Source of the DNA: Kalaharituber pfeilii
Taxonomy: Eukaryota > Ascomycota > Pezizomycetes > Pezizales > Pezizaceae
Direction of reading: 5' to 3'
Assembly (NCBI GenBank): GCA_015179045.1
Contig: WHUZ01000012.1
Coordinates: forward strand, 1,240,001-1,304,000
DNA length: 64,000 nt
In this document: piece after piece, positions 45,840 through 57,715 of the stretch
Layout: each line of letters begins with the position of its first letter
How positions within the stretch are numbered: the stretch's first letter is position 1
The notes under the pieces: generated by a model
What the model was told of the DNA's origin: nothing
Database searches by the model: none
Seen by the model: only the letters and a program-made list of their open reading frames with translations
Translations under genes and position numbers: made by a program

Positions 45840-47047
45840 TTATACACCTCCCTCCGGTTTCCGAGCCCTAATTCTAAGTCTCACATACCCCAACACAAAC
45901 GTCTCATCCTCCACTCTCCTTCCGACCCCCTCCATGGCCTCAGCGACGTCCCTCACTACATCTTCCCTGGCCTGCCTACCCTTCTCCTCATCTCCGCCCT
46001 CTCTCTCCTTCACAAAGCCCTCAATCTTGTCCAAAAATGCCTGCCCAAAAAGCCTCACCCACCCCTGCACATCTCCACCCGGCAACTCCGTTGGTCGAAA
46101 TTCGGCCTCGCATGTCTCGACGATGAAACCAGCGCGGGTGAGAACGGTAGACATGAGAGTTGTGGAAGGGAAAAACCAGGGGGATGTAGAGCGGGCTTCT
46201 GAAGGAGGGACGCCACGGTGGATGAGTGCAGAAACGAGAGCAGTGTGCACCTCCGCCACGTTTCCATGGGCGCCGGATTCGGTAACGAGTACGCCACCAG
46301 GTGCCAGGAGGTCGTAGCAGCTGCTGAAGAATGTCACAAGAGGGCTGAGGTCGCAGGAGCCGCGGGAGGGGGCGAGAGGGCGCAGGATCCAGTGTAGGGC
46401 GGCGTTGGAGAAGATTTTGGTGAACTTGGAGTTGGAAGTGGGCAGGTGGGTTTTGAGGTGGGATTGGGTGGTGGGAGAGGTGATGGAGGCGGCGTCCAAG
46501 ATAAGGTAGGTAGTGTTAGGAGTCGAGTAGGAAGTGCGAGCGCTCGAGATCATGTTTGGGGAGGCATCGATGCCGACAATGGAGGAGACGAGTTGGGAGA
46601 TTTGGGAAGTGAGAACGCCATCGCCACAGCCGAGATCGAGGATGTGGTCTGTGTGTGCTCGAGGGAGATGTTAGTTGGTTGCTTCTTCCGAGAGTTTGAG
46701 GGAAGATTCAGCCTCGATTAGCCTCATGCCTCTCCACAGCAGTCTCGATGGCTTCCTAAAAAGGGTATATTGTGGCACTAGTCTACGGCATGTGCCAACC
46801 AAACATTTCTGAACAAGTAACAAGCACGATACACAGAGTTGTAATTCTTCCTCATAGGTTTGTAAGTTGGAAACAAAGAGCCATCTATTCATATATGAAT
46901 ACATGAAAATGAGATGAACGCACCCTCTGGCTTAGGATCAAGCAGCCCCACCACCTTTGTCGTCAGAGCAGGCGCAAACGGGGCGACCTTCTTAGAGTAC
47001 GTCTCCGAGTCCCAGTGGTCTTTGCTGGCGGTGGTTGGGGCTGTCAT
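45840..47047 (-). CDS. Class I SAM-dependent methyltransferase
   Basis: Rossmann-fold methyltransferase resembling trans-aconitate/ubiquinone-type small-molecule methyltransferases. Two exons (intron 46649-46923, 275 nt, GT-AG) give 310 residues. Exon 1 encodes MTAPTTASKDHWDSETYSKK and ends LLDPKPEG. Exon 2 starts at motif I, DHILDLGCGDGVLTSQI, then motif II IVGIDASPNMI, later FTKIFSNAALHWILR (motif IV region) and LAPGGVLVTESGAHGN (motif V). The N-terminal W-D-x-x-x-Y-x-K pattern is usual before motif I in this group. The C-terminal part has a Glu/Arg-rich helix. Substrate unknown. The long intron contains open frames that are not exons. Confidence 0.9.
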
Positions 47048-48135
47048 GTTTTCTAGTTCAAATGCTATTTCAATGTAGGACTGTTGTGCAGCTAGGGAGC
47101 GGGAGGAAGATTGGCAGCAGAGCAATGAATCTACAGAAATTTCATTGGAGTCAATGAAGTCAAGTGTCCCAATTTTCTTGTGATCTGAGTCCCCTCGCTC
47201 GCAATTGAGCTTTCAAGGTTGACTCATATACGGGGGGCAGTTAGTCTCATAGACTTGAGGCCCCTAGCAAGCTAGATTTATGTACATTGTGCCTTTGCCT
47301 TTTCAGGACCATGTCTGTGTATGGCAACGAGAACCGAAAGACAGGCAAGATCCGTATGATTTTCTCCATACGCAAGCAATGTTACTCGCATTCATTCGTC
47401 AAGCTAGTTCGTTCCCATTATCGGAGTCCTACTTTATTTGTAACCTGGTTGCACTTTATTTGATGCTCGCCTAGAAACAACCTCTCAATTACATACCCCG
47501 TATGCACAACTGAACTTACCTACATACTTAGCTCCGGCATTCGCCATAACAAAATCTCAGCAACAAACGTCTTCACCCACATAGCAGTCACCATCACGGC
47601 CACGATCACGACTACGATTACGATTTTACGAGTTTGAGTTTGTACAAGACCAAAAGGCATTTCGACAAACTAAAGCATCAAGGGGATGAATTAAGAAAAG
47701 GAATTTTTTCTGCCCTGCACCGGCCTTGGACTTACTTTAGTCGAATCCACGGAAACACCTTACTTGCGAACATCGACAGTACTTTAACGACATATCACAC
47801 AGGCCGAAAGAGGAAAAGAGGCGAAGAGAAAGAACAAGTTGGAATCGACGTTGATATAAGCATTTAAGTTGCGGACCAGAATCTCCGGTACGAGATCAGC
47901 GGACAAGGTGCAAAAAAGCACATTGGGTTGCAGGCTTTGGAGGCTTCGGACTTGAAGTTTGTCACTGTTCCAACATTTTGACTTCGACATCGGGGGACGT
48001 CGGAATATCGAAACAGAAACAATCTTTGCCAGACCGAACTGCTATTTGAGTGCAAGGTCCTTCGATTTCAAAATTCATGAAGAGCCACACGACATAAGGC
48101 TAAGTCCCAGTCCTAAGTTCTACTACGATCCAGCC
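47048..48135. other. Divergent intergenic region
   Basis: Between the methyltransferase (-) and Tfb4 (+). A 77-codon frame at 47634-47867 ends in a basic KRKRGEEKE stretch but has no domain; not called. Confidence 0.45.
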
Positions 48136-49713
48136 ATGAATGCCGTAGATGCTTCATTGCATTACACCCAGTCTATTGAAGGTACCTTCCAACTCCCTCC
48201 CCATCTCCTGCCTCCACCTTGCTAACCTCTCTGTCCTCTCCCACCAGCCGAAGTCCTTCCGTCTCTTCTTACCGTCATCATAGACACGAACCCCTACGCT
48301 TGGGACTCCCTGAGCGCCACTCTCCCGCTTGCCCAGGCACTCGCCAACATCCTCCTCTTCATCAATGCCCACCTCGCCTTCTCCTCCGCAAACAAAGTCG
48401 CCGTCATCGCAAGCCACACAAAGACCGCGCGCATGTTGTACCCGCCCCCTCCGCATCCCGTAGCTGCGGGTGCAGGAGGCGCAGCACAGGGGACAAAGAC
48501 GCTGGTGGATAGGCTTACTGCTACGGCAGGGGGAACTGGGGGAGTTACCAGTAATGGAGGCTCGACAGCTTCAAGTACCCCTGGACACGGAACATCCCCC
48601 GCTGGAACTGGAGACAGTGCTCACCATCCGCCCCCCACGAGTGTGCCACCCCCCGACCCCGAGCGTGACGCGAATAAGTATCGCCAGTTCCGCATAGTCG
48701 AGGACCATGTTACTGCCGCCCTGCGAGCGCTACTGGCTGAAACAACAGAGGAGTCGTTGGCAGGGACGAATATGACCATGATGGCGGGCGCGCTGTCGCT
48801 GGCACTGACATACATCCACAAATTGTGTATGCCAATCGAGGAGACGACGCTGGCGGGGCGCTTGCAGGCCGGTGGCGGTGTAGCCGCCGCAGCCGCCGCA
48901 GCCGCGGGTGCGGAAAAGAAGGATGATATAGAGATGACAATGAATGCGAGGATTTTGGTAATCAGTGTTAGTGGGGATTTGGCATCGCAGTATATTCCAA
49001 TCATGAATTGTATTTTCGCAGCGCAGAGGAAGGTTAGTACAAATTCATATCTGCAGTCAATGCTGTGCAACCATGGCTAATGGTTACTTGACTTAGAAAA
49101 TCCCAGTTGACATTTGTAAAATAGCTGGGGATACCGTTTTTTTACAGCAAGCCTCTGATGCTACCAACGGCATATACATGCATTTGAAGGATGCTCAAGG
49201 ACTTCTACAGTATTTAATGGTGAGGCTAACCTCTCTCTTGATTGTCTCTCCTGAGGCGGCAACTTTTAGCCAGCTGCCTTGCGCTTCACCCATCCGCTCG
49301 CCAGCAGATGCAACGCCTTGGAGCTAATCGATGTCTTCTTTCCGAAAAAACAGATGGGATTCCTCCCTGACCAAACATCTCGCAAGCATCTAGTCCTTCC
49401 AACTCAAGTCAACGTTGACTTCCGTGCAGCTTGTTTCTGCCACAAGCGTGTAGTCGATATTGGCTTTGTTTGTTCGATTTGTTTGTCAAGTAAGCCCTCC
49501 ACATTTCAACGTGCAATCTTACGTTATGTATGCTGACTCTTAACCTTCTCAGTTTTCTGCTCACCTCCAGATGGAGCAATTTGCACAACTTGTGGAACGA
49601 AACTCGACATATCTACTCTTGGTCATGGCGGTAAGCCTGCAGTTCTAGTGGTGCGGAAGAAAAAGAAGAAAAGAAAGGCCGACACTGCTGCTGGAGGAAC
49701 TGGAGAAGCATAA
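48136..49713 (+). CDS. TFB4: TFIIH core subunit Tfb4/p34
   Basis: Subunit of the TFIIH core used in transcription initiation and nucleotide excision repair; its VWA-like domain contacts p44/Ssl1. Five exons (introns 48182-48247, 49033-49096, 49220-49353, 49490-49552) give 416 residues. After [16 protein letters not shown] comes [16 protein letters not shown], the VWA core with [26 protein letters not shown], then a Gly/Ser/Thr-rich insert of about 60 residues. Later motifs are [36 protein letters not shown], and [13 protein letters not shown]. The C-terminal zinc region has [25 protein letters not shown] and CTTCGTKL. A polyalanine run ([11 protein letters not shown]) lies before the third conserved block. 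Convergent with the taspase-like gene, stops 158 bp apart. Confidence 0.95.
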
Positions 49714-49871
49714 ACTTGTGAGATGGAGGCAGCAATAATCCTTTCTTCTAACTGCATCAATGTTGGAGACTGTGAAATGGGGCTGGCGTATTATTTTCAG
49801 CGTGTTTATTTGCATCTTGCTTTGCATTTTTGGGATCTATGCCTTCTCTTGGATGTTCTAGTTTTGTATCA

Positions 49872-51280
49872 TTACCTAGGGCGAAACGGAAGTACTTTTC
49901 CTCCCAGCGCAACTTTAGGAGTGCGTTTGTTCCGTGACATGATCAATTCGGGCTCAGCTTGCCAGGAGACCATCGAGGCGAGCGCCTGTAGTTACAGTTA
50001 GGAGATTCTAGTTCTTCTAGTATCTGGAAAGGTGCCTACCATGCTGTCTGTTGTATGCCCGTAAAGGAAATGAATTCTTTTGTATTTATTTCCAGTTTTT
50101 CTCCATTTTTACTGCGAGTACACCCAATGCACTAGCAGTGATTGCAGATTTAACTACTGGTGCGCCTACATTTATATCAGTGACTTGTTGTCAGGAATAT
50201 ATCAAGTGTCAAGTTACCCAAGAAGTCTTGTTCAATGCAATCTTTCAGAGCTTGAAGATCATCATCAGCATTTGCAAGTCGATCAACACACCTCGATGCA
50301 ATGAGAGTGTTGTTCATATGCTCTCCAGTACCTATAAAAACTTAGCATGTAGTCTCTGCTAACGAAGATACGGGATCAGACCAGAAGCTGTTACTCCCAC
50401 TACTATATCGTCATCTATGACTTTGACCCAGGTCCCCACTCCCACTAGAGCAGCAGGACCTACCCTGCCACGATGCTTCATGCCAATTCCTCCAGAGCTG
50501 CTGCCCGCAGCAATTTGGCCCCATCGATCAACGCACACTGCTCCTACTGTATCAGTCACCGCATCTTCCTCTCTATCCTCCCCTGGTCCATCCGGAATCT
50601 GGACCTCTGCTGGAGCTATACTACTGCCGGCTTCCGGAGGCTTGCCGTATCCTAGCTCGGCCCTCCATCTCTCCCACCGTGCATGAGCTGACGGCGAAAT
50701 TAACTTATCGTTATCCACTATGGGAAAGTTCTGCTCTTTTGCGAATATTGTAGCCCCTTCACCGACCAGTAATGTTGGTGGGACCCGCTTCAGGGACATG
50801 GGCTTGCGAGAGTTCTCCAAGACAGCACGAGCGAGGGAAATAGGATTTTGAACATCTGAAGCGGTAAAAAATGTTAGTTAAATGTCAATATTAGAAAAGT
50901 ATTAGAAGCGAGGGTACGTACGGCTGATCGCCCCAACAGCTCCAGAGAGTCCGCTTCCTTCCATAATGACCGCATCACACTCTACAGTGCCATCAAGTGA
51001 AAGATTACTTCCATAACCTGAGTTTGTAATCTCAGCATCTTCAAGGACTCGTACAGCCATTTCCACAGCATCAGCAGCTGAACCACCATTTTTAAGCAAA
51101 ACCATTGCAGCCTTGCATGCACTGTGGATACTGCTGTTAACGGTGGGCACAGCTTGGTATAGGATGGAATGCTTACTCTCCGCATGCCCTGAGATGGGTA
51201 GGCTCATTAGGCTTCGAGTGATAGCCTGCCCCGACATGTACGAATACCGCACTGTAGTCATATTCATCGAGGGATGGCAT
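49872..51280 (-). CDS. Taspase/asparaginase-type Ntn hydrolase
   Basis: Threonine-dependent hydrolase related to taspase 1 and L-asparaginase/isoaspartyl peptidase; made as a precursor that self-cleaves before a threonine. Several exons. Exon 1 (51177-51280): [22 protein letters not shown]. Exon 2: [22 protein letters not shown] and [22 protein letters not shown] later exon holds the cleavage/nucleophile site [22 protein letters not shown], then [18 protein letters not shown]. After two more introns: [19 protein letters not shown] and [19 protein letters not shown]. The next block, [11 protein letters not shown] then [12 protein letters not shown], is one frame away; the shift coincides with a T5 run on the plus strand (about 50105-50110) and four T would restore the frame. 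The final stop is TAA at 49872-49874. The HTTDSMALASM block shows the distal part is genuine. Confidence 0.87.
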
Positions 51281-52213
51281 GTTTGACGTGACTGACTGTG
51301 TGAGATGTGGACAGGGCAGTACTGGTGGTGCCTCCTTGGGTAGATACGACAACCAGTAAATGTGGTGTGTATTCACAGCTCTGATCTAGCGAGCATCTGC
51401 CCTTGCTCGTAGGACCTATGTGAAAGTGATTAACTGCATGCAAAAGAGTGACGAAGAACGAGCAAGAAGGAGCCAAGAGCCGGGGTTGCTGTAGGAAATG
51501 AAGCCAGGCTTCCTGTGATGCGGAGATGTGTGAACGATGGACGAGATTCGAGACAGAGTCCCGTTCCTTACAGATTCGAGAGCAGAGCAGACTATTGTCT
51601 AATATCTGCGACTACCACATTGAGTAATCCAAGTTAAGCTATTGTTGATCTGTATGCATACTAGTGTCAACCAGTCAAGTATGCAATTATAATGTTATGC
51701 GGCCTTCACTGGCCAATACTGACTAAGCGAACTTTATGTGGTGCGAAGCGCTGTTGAGGGTAATGGACAGTCACTTGCGAAGAAAGCTCCAGCCGCAGCG
51801 GCGCCCCGCGCTTTAGTGGAGGTGTTACCCTTAGCTGTGGCGAAGTTCACGCTCTGATTAACTTTTAAACTGATGTTAATATTGTTCTGTTCTTTGTAAA
51901 ATGTTCTTTTTCCCCCAGTGAATAGAGTTAGGTATGTTATATACAATTCCCGCTCCTCCTTCGCCTCCACTGCCGAGTCCACCACCTATCCTCCTTCAAG
52001 CCTCCTTCCTCCCCTTCACCCCGCCACCCCTATCAAACCTCAAACTCGCCAACCCCACCGCAAATGCATCGTCATCAAAGTCCACATCTTGGGCTATTAT
52101 ATTGGCCTTCGCCGCCGCAACAACTTTTATTCCACCCCCATCATCTCGATCACCTGCCTTTAAGCTTCCTCCTCGTCCCGCTGCGGCAGTACATATATCT
52201 CCTACCTCTGCAT
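51281..52213. other. Upstream of taspase-like gene and 3' side of an unknown gene
   Basis: No gene confidently supported. The right part (51960-52213) has an open minus-strand frame containing GIKVVAAAKANIIAQDVDFD that could be the C-terminal part of the disrupted gene to the right. Confidence 0.35.
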
Positions 52214-53045
52214 TTACTGAGTTCTTCTCCCCCTTCCCTTCTTCCCCCCACCCCCTTTAAACTCAGCTTCTTCCGTGGTTTTGGTTACCACGTGTGCGAG
52301 TGCGCGCATGCACCGGTTCAAACCCTTTTCATTGCTGTCTCCTTCCTCATCCTCCTCACCAAAAGTCCTCCAAGGCCCATCTGCTCCTGCATCACTGGAG
52401 TTGAGGGGGATGTGTTCGAGGCCTATGGCTGTGGATGCTGGCAGGGAAATTGCAACTCTGTTCAAGTGATATATGGAGGTGGTGGGTGAGGAGGCCCCAG
52501 AATGGGATATTGTGTCTATACCAAGTGCTGCTAGGATGGAGACGAACGCAGAAGCTGTGGAGGAGAACGTGCAGAGCACTGGAGCCCCCGTCTTCTTCCC
52601 TTCCCCATAGTTCTTCTCGGATTCAGCGAAACAATCATTGGTACTGTAGGTGGGAGTATCAGCATATCTTCCACTTCACCTCCTAGCTCCCTCCGCTCAA
52701 GCCAAAACTGCCTCTGCTGCCCAGTCTTCCTTCTTCTGTTGCACTTCGTCTCCGCGTTCCTTTGCAAGTCTCAAAGCATGCGTCCTCGGCCTTCTGGAGC
52801 TGGAAGAGCTTGTGCTGGCTTTGTTGTGTAGAAAAGGTGGAGAGGGTGATGGAGATGGTGGCGAGTTGGGCGGTGAGAGAGGCGGTGAGGGAGGTAGTGG
52901 CTGCTAGGGAGGTGGAGAGGAAGGTGAAGGTGCGGAGAAGGGAGGCGAGGGTGCTGGTCGTAGTGGTATGGGAGATGATCTGTTGAGGGGTTCGAGGGTT
53001 AATAGAGGATAAGGATGAGACGTAGACGAACGAGGGTGTCGACAT
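52214..53045 (-). CDS. Unknown protein gene, frame disrupted
   Basis: Coding-like sequence in pieces. The first frame from ATG 53045 encodes a Ser/Thr-rich segment (SLLRTFTFLSTSLAATTSLTA) followed by a helical HKLFQLQKAEDACFETCK. Continuation looks better in another frame (ERGDEVQQKKEDWAAEAV), which then meets stops. A good frame resumes near 52660 with NYGEGKKTGAPVLC, TASAFVSILAALGI, NRVAISLPASTAIG and GPWRTFGEEDEEGDSNEKG, down to about 52230. A further shift near 52220 may add a C-terminus extending to about 51990. Either an unrecognised set of introns, several homopolymer errors, or a decaying gene. I do not recognise the family. Confidence 0.33.
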
Positions 53046-54090
53046 GTTAAAGGAGGGTGAGAACTTTCTAGGAAGGATCAGTAGCTGAGTTCTTGTAAGG
53101 AGATGTAAGGATGAACATACAGAAGCCTTTGTCTCGTTTTGAGCAGCGGTTTCTTCGACTTGTTTCGTGGAAGTTTAAGAGTTGTGATTAGTTAGTTGTA
53201 GGAGTTGGCGATAGGAGGTGGGAGGGAGTTGGGAGGTAGAGAAGAGATGCACTGGTCAAGAAATTCCTTGGTTACCGGTAACTATGCGAGTCTGGATAGA
53301 GGGTTAGTTACTCCGGAAGATAGATGTTGCTCTGATTAATTTTTATGCAATAAGGTGCATGTGGGAGTGTGCAATTCGATGATCTAAATGACTGCGATGG
53401 CCGCGGAGACGAAAATGGTGCCGTTGAGACAACGTCAAGGTGCTTGAGCGACTACGCCGCTCCTGTGACGGTCACATGACATGTTTGCAACGTTCGTCAC
53501 TGCAAGGGTTCTGGTTTGATTAAATATGGTATGATAGGATAAGATAAGATTTTGAAGGCTCTCGGAGTCTGTGCCAAGCAGCCTTGAAAATGGTCCGATT
53601 ATTCGAGGCCCAAGTGCCGCAAATGACTCTTTCCTAGGGGAGGTAATTGGCAACCCACCTTGCTTGCTAGGGAAGGAGATTTCAGCTGTCTGGTTGCCCA
53701 AGAGGAGGAAGAGGTTCTCGATTGGAGTACACTTGTGAGGCCTGTGACAATACAAACCGGGCATGCGAACTAATCCCAATTCACGAAGGCTATTGAAACA
53801 ATATCAAGGCTTATAACACTCTAGAGACCACAGAAGATGAGCCACAGCAAAAAGCATGGTTCAGTACAAGTGACAAAGTTGTTGGATGTTGGCTTCTCGG
53901 GAGTAGTTGTCTAGTGTTTGAGATTGTGGCGCTGGGAGGATTGACTAGATTGACTGAGTCCGAGTGTTATACCCTCCGTTTCCATGCGTACATTGACATG
54001 CCCTAAGATCTGAATTGAGATCTATTATAGACTTTCTATCACTGAATAGAAGCCCGTGACTACTGCCCTCTCCACAATAACACAAGCTGA
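53046..54090. other. Intergenic, possibly remains of the oxidase N-terminus
   Basis: No supported gene. If the neighbouring amino-acid-oxidase remnant was once full length, its FAD-binding N-terminus should lie here; I do not see a GxGxxG dinucleotide-binding motif in any frame. Confidence 0.4.
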
Positions 54091-54663
54091 TTGGAAAGAG
54101 AACTTTGCAAAGAACTAGGACTTGCCGGAATACTGCATTTTGAATCCCCATTTGACACTGGAGGTGTTCAAGTTCATCTACTACATGGAGTGGGCTCACC
54201 ACTCTGGGGTCATGTTATTCTCTTGTCCTTTGTTAGCCCAGCAGCTTACTTCATGGTGCGCGGCCGTGTCTCCAAATCCATGGCACTCAAGCTTTGCGGC
54301 AATCTCTTCTCTGGCAATAGGAGTCCAAAACCCGATGACGAGCTCACTAACAAGATTCTTCAAAAGTGCAAAATGCTTGCCGCTGAGCTATTTAACAAAC
54401 ATGGAGAATTTAACGCCATGGAGGTGTGCGTTGGTAGCAGGCTCACATGAGAGGAAGGGGTTAGGATTGAGCTGGTAGAGCACGGTGGTGGGAAATTTAT
54501 TTGCCATTGCTATGGACATCGTAGTGCAGGGTGAGTTTACATGTGCTTGAATATTAATGTACCTGGTGGATATGCTAATACTATAATGGATATTAGATTT
54601 TCGCTGGATCTGCTTTGGAAGTATGTAGGGCTTGTGAAGGAATTTGTGGAGATGAAGAGGTGA
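54091..54663 (+). pseudogene. C-terminal remnant of a FAD-dependent D-amino-acid oxidase-like gene
   Basis: The frame carries SPKPDDELTNKILQKCKMLA, AELFNKHGEFNAMEVCVGSR, then TGA (54448-54450), then EEGVRIELVEHGGGKFICHC and YGHRSAG. A GTGAGT donor (about 54530) joins to a final exon GFSLDLLWKYVGLVKEF ending at TGA 54661-54663. The order PDPELT..IL..C..LAPEL, VGLRP.REGGVRIE, YGHxSAG is that of the D-amino-acid oxidase/DAO family C-terminus. The stop sits where the family has arginine (CGA to TGA is a single C-to-T change). The FAD-binding N-terminus is missing. The splice site and codon frame survive, so the decay is recent. Confidence 0.72.
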
Positions 54664-55188
54664 CCAAAGGGGTGCGCGGCAGAAGCATTTTTATCTCGGC
54701 TTGAACTGAGACATTCGTTACCCTCAAGCTGCCAAGTCCCATCTTGTTGCTTTATGTGGGAACTTTTGCTTGTTATATTTTATAACACTCCCTTTTTTTT
54801 TTCTTTTTTTTCTCTTTTTTTCCCCCCTTCTTCTTCGAAGTTAGTACTCATCCTAGAAATCCATCAGAATCTCATGTCAAACAAGATCTCCTTGAACTGT
54901 CACGCTGTCTCCACTAAGATTCCATGGCCCTATGATATGGCAGCCTCAGTCAAGAACCCTGTTAGCTTATAGCTTACATAATCCTCCCATTGCTACTATG
55001 ATAGCGCGCTGCAGATACCCGTGAATTTTATAAAGTTTTAGCTCCACAAACTGCGTGAGTTGCGAACTGGGAGCATTTTAGCTCTCGTCGTCCACCTCCT
55101 GCCGCCAACCAACAAATTCCCAATTACCTTCGCTCCTTTCCGGCGCCCATACAAATTCTACGTTAAGCACAAGCAATTGAGATTAGAG
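54664..55188. other. Intergenic, T/C-rich
   Basis: Upstream region of LEO1, with a T/C-rich run near 54788-54835. No gene seen. Confidence 0.5.
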
Positions 55189-57152
55189 ATGTCTTCTCCT
55201 GGTGCGTCTTCGGTTCCCCATCCCCTCTCGTTTCTCAGGAATTCTGCAGCATTGAGGAAGCGGGAAGTTGTTGGCTTCTGGAGGTGCGCGCAAAAATAAC
55301 TAATACGCTATACTTCCTGTGCCGGCAGAAGAAGACAAATCGTCCCCCGCCCCTCAAGGCGACCGCTACGATCAAATGTTCGGTGACGACTCTGACGCCA
55401 ACGACGACGAGAAACTCTCTGTGCACAACGACAACGAGAACGAGAACGAGCACGATTCTGGGGACGACGAGTCCGATGTAGGGAGCCGGAAGCGCAAGAG
55501 GACGAATGGGGCTGTAGCAAGGAGGCATAGTGACGATGAGGACGACGGCGAGGATGAGGATGAGGAGCGGGGGGGGAGAGTGAGAAGTGGTGGGAATGAT
55601 GGGGAGGAGGACGGTGAGGAGGACGGAGAGGCGGAAGGGAACGATCCTAAGGATGAGCAGGAAGAGTTAGATGAGTTGGATGAAGAGCTATTTGGGGAAG
55701 GTAATGTGGACGAGGATGAGGATCAGAAGTAGGTTTTTGGTCTCCTTTCCCTCTGGCTTTTTTGTGCAGTTCCCAAGGTACGGGGGGTAGTAATGGGAGT
55801 TGGGCGAGAATTGGGTTACTCTGGCTCCAGATCTAACGTTTTTCCCCCCTCATCTATATAGTTTATTAGACGACGACGAACTCGCTTCCCGCGAAGAATC
55901 ACCCGAAGAACCTGTTCTCAAACGTCAAGCGGACATATCTCTTGGCCGGTACACTGTTCTCGACCCCGGCGAAGAAGGCGACCTCTACCTCATGAAAGTT
56001 CCACAGTATCTCCAAATCATCCCCGAATTGTTCGATGCCGATACTTTCACCATCCCGAAACCCTCCCCCGCGCAGCCCTCTCCCTACACCCTTGCCACAA
56101 CCGCAATAAGGTTCCGCCAGCACCCGACCGACCCGGGGAAGTACCAGTCCAACTCGCGCATAATCAAGTGGAGCGACGGTACCCTGTCATTACAAATCGG
56201 CTCAAGTCCAGAACTATACGACTTACCATCGAAGCCGCTCGCCCCGCCGCACAACACCACTAACTATGACCCGAATCAAGACTCGCATACATTCCTTGTC
56301 ACTCCGCACGAGGGGTCGAATATGCTCCGTTTCATTGGCCACGCAACGCAGTCTCTGTCCGTCATGCCAGCAGGCGACCAAGTCTCCGACGAAGCGATGG
56401 CTCGGCTGCACGAGCAGCTCTCCGCGGCGGTCTCGGGCAAGGGCGGTATGCGTGTCAAGAACATGGAGTTGCAGGCAATGGAGGACCCCGAGAAACTGAA
56501 GCGCGAGGCAGAGAAGGCGGAGAAGGAACGCATACGCGCACAGAAGCGGTTAGAGGCACAACGAAGGAAGCATGATATACTACCAGACAGGGGCGGGCTT
56601 TCAGGGTCCCGTGGCGGTGCTGGTGGGGGTGTGCGGCTTACGGCCGCGGATATCGAGGAGAGGAGAAGGGAGAGAAGGGGTGGAAGGGGATCTCCTGGAG
56701 TCACTGGTAGGGGCAGGACAAGAGAGGATGATTACGATAGAGGAGACGGGTTTGTGGCGGATGAGGATGAGGATGAGGATGACTTTATTGTGGAGGATGA
56801 CGACGAGGATGAAGAGATGGAGGATGAGGAAGACGAGGAGGCGGAGAAGAGGGCTAAGTTAAAGAGGGCGAAGGATAGGGCGGCGGGTGGTGTAGGAGAT
56901 AAGAGTAAGAGGAAGGCGAGGAAGGAGGAGGAAGAGGAAGAAGAAGAGGAGGAAGAAGCGGAGTTTACGGACAAGAGTGAGAGCGGGGATGAAAGAAGAG
57001 AGAAGAGGAAGAAGAAAAGTCCGAAAGATGAAGGGAAGGCAGTGGAGGAGGCGGTGCCAGATGAGGAGGAGGAGGAGGAAGAGATTAGGGGTGGGGTTGT
57101 TGGGGGGAGGAAGAGGAGGAGGGTGGTGGACGACGATGAGGATGAGGAGTAG
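55189..57152 (+). CDS. LEO1: LEO1, Paf1 complex subunit
   Basis: Component of the Paf1 complex that travels with RNA polymerase II and supports histone H2B ubiquitylation and elongation. Three exons (introns 55202-55328 and 55729-55861) give exactly 567 residues. Exon 1 is only MSSP plus one base. Exon 2 is strongly acidic with YDQMFGDDSD and QEELDELDEELFGE. Exon 3 holds the conserved Leo1 domain: LDDDELASREESPEEP, ISLGRYTVLDPGEEGDLYLM, VPQYLQIIPELFDADTF, SNSRIIKWSDGTLSLQIGSS, ELYDLPSKPLAPPHN, HTFLVTPHEGSNMLRFIGH, then KNMELQAMEDPEKLKREAEK. The C-terminal 180 residues are alternating acidic and Lys/Arg tracts. All domain blocks are intact. Confidence 0.97.
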
Positions 57153-57715
57153 AGCAGAGTCTAGGATACTGGAGCCTGTTGAAAGTGTATGTGGGAAAGC
57201 GAAATGGGATATCACTGTGTTACTGTGACACAATCTTTGCTAGTTTTCCATGCGTATTTTTACACCCATAGAGGTAGGATGTATACACCTTAAATTGAAT
57301 GGAATTGTAATAAGATCTGAAGAAGGGGCACCTATATATTACATTTAGACTGGCCGCAGGTATATGTATGATATAGAATTTGCATACTTGAAAGTATGAT
57401 AGTAATATCTATTAAAGTGCAGTATGAATTATTGCTATCGCAGAAGCCCCTCACCCTATCATTCGTATGGTACACTGCTGATCGTGATTGCAACCCTGGT
57501 GTATTCATTGGCCCTATAGAAAGCACTCAACATCCTTCGAACCCAAATGCAACTATGCAAAGCTGTTATACTGCATAAATGTGTCCCTCCAGAAATGACA
57601 CCTGAGATAACCCAAAATATGCGCATGTAACAAGACGAGCAATGTGAATTGACAAACCTATATGAAATCCAGCCAGAGTGGAAAAAAGATAACAACAGGA
57701 AGCTATTCCTAAGCT
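57153..57715. other. Convergent 3' flanks of LEO1 and F-box gene
   Basis: No coding region supported. Confidence 0.5.

Noticed and set aside
46671..46904. Minus-strand frame between the methyltransferase exons
   Set aside because: It falls inside the 275-nt intron; joining 46924 to 46648 gives an unbroken motif I and a total of exactly 311 codons.
47634..47867. 77-codon frame with a basic KRKRGEEKE stretch
   Set aside because: No domain, no splice partners, and located in a divergent promoter region.
53690..53765. CEACDNTNRAC pattern suggesting a Zn2Cys6 cluster
   Set aside because: The frame closes directly after it, the second half of the cluster and the usual basic linker are missing, and no continuation by splicing was found.
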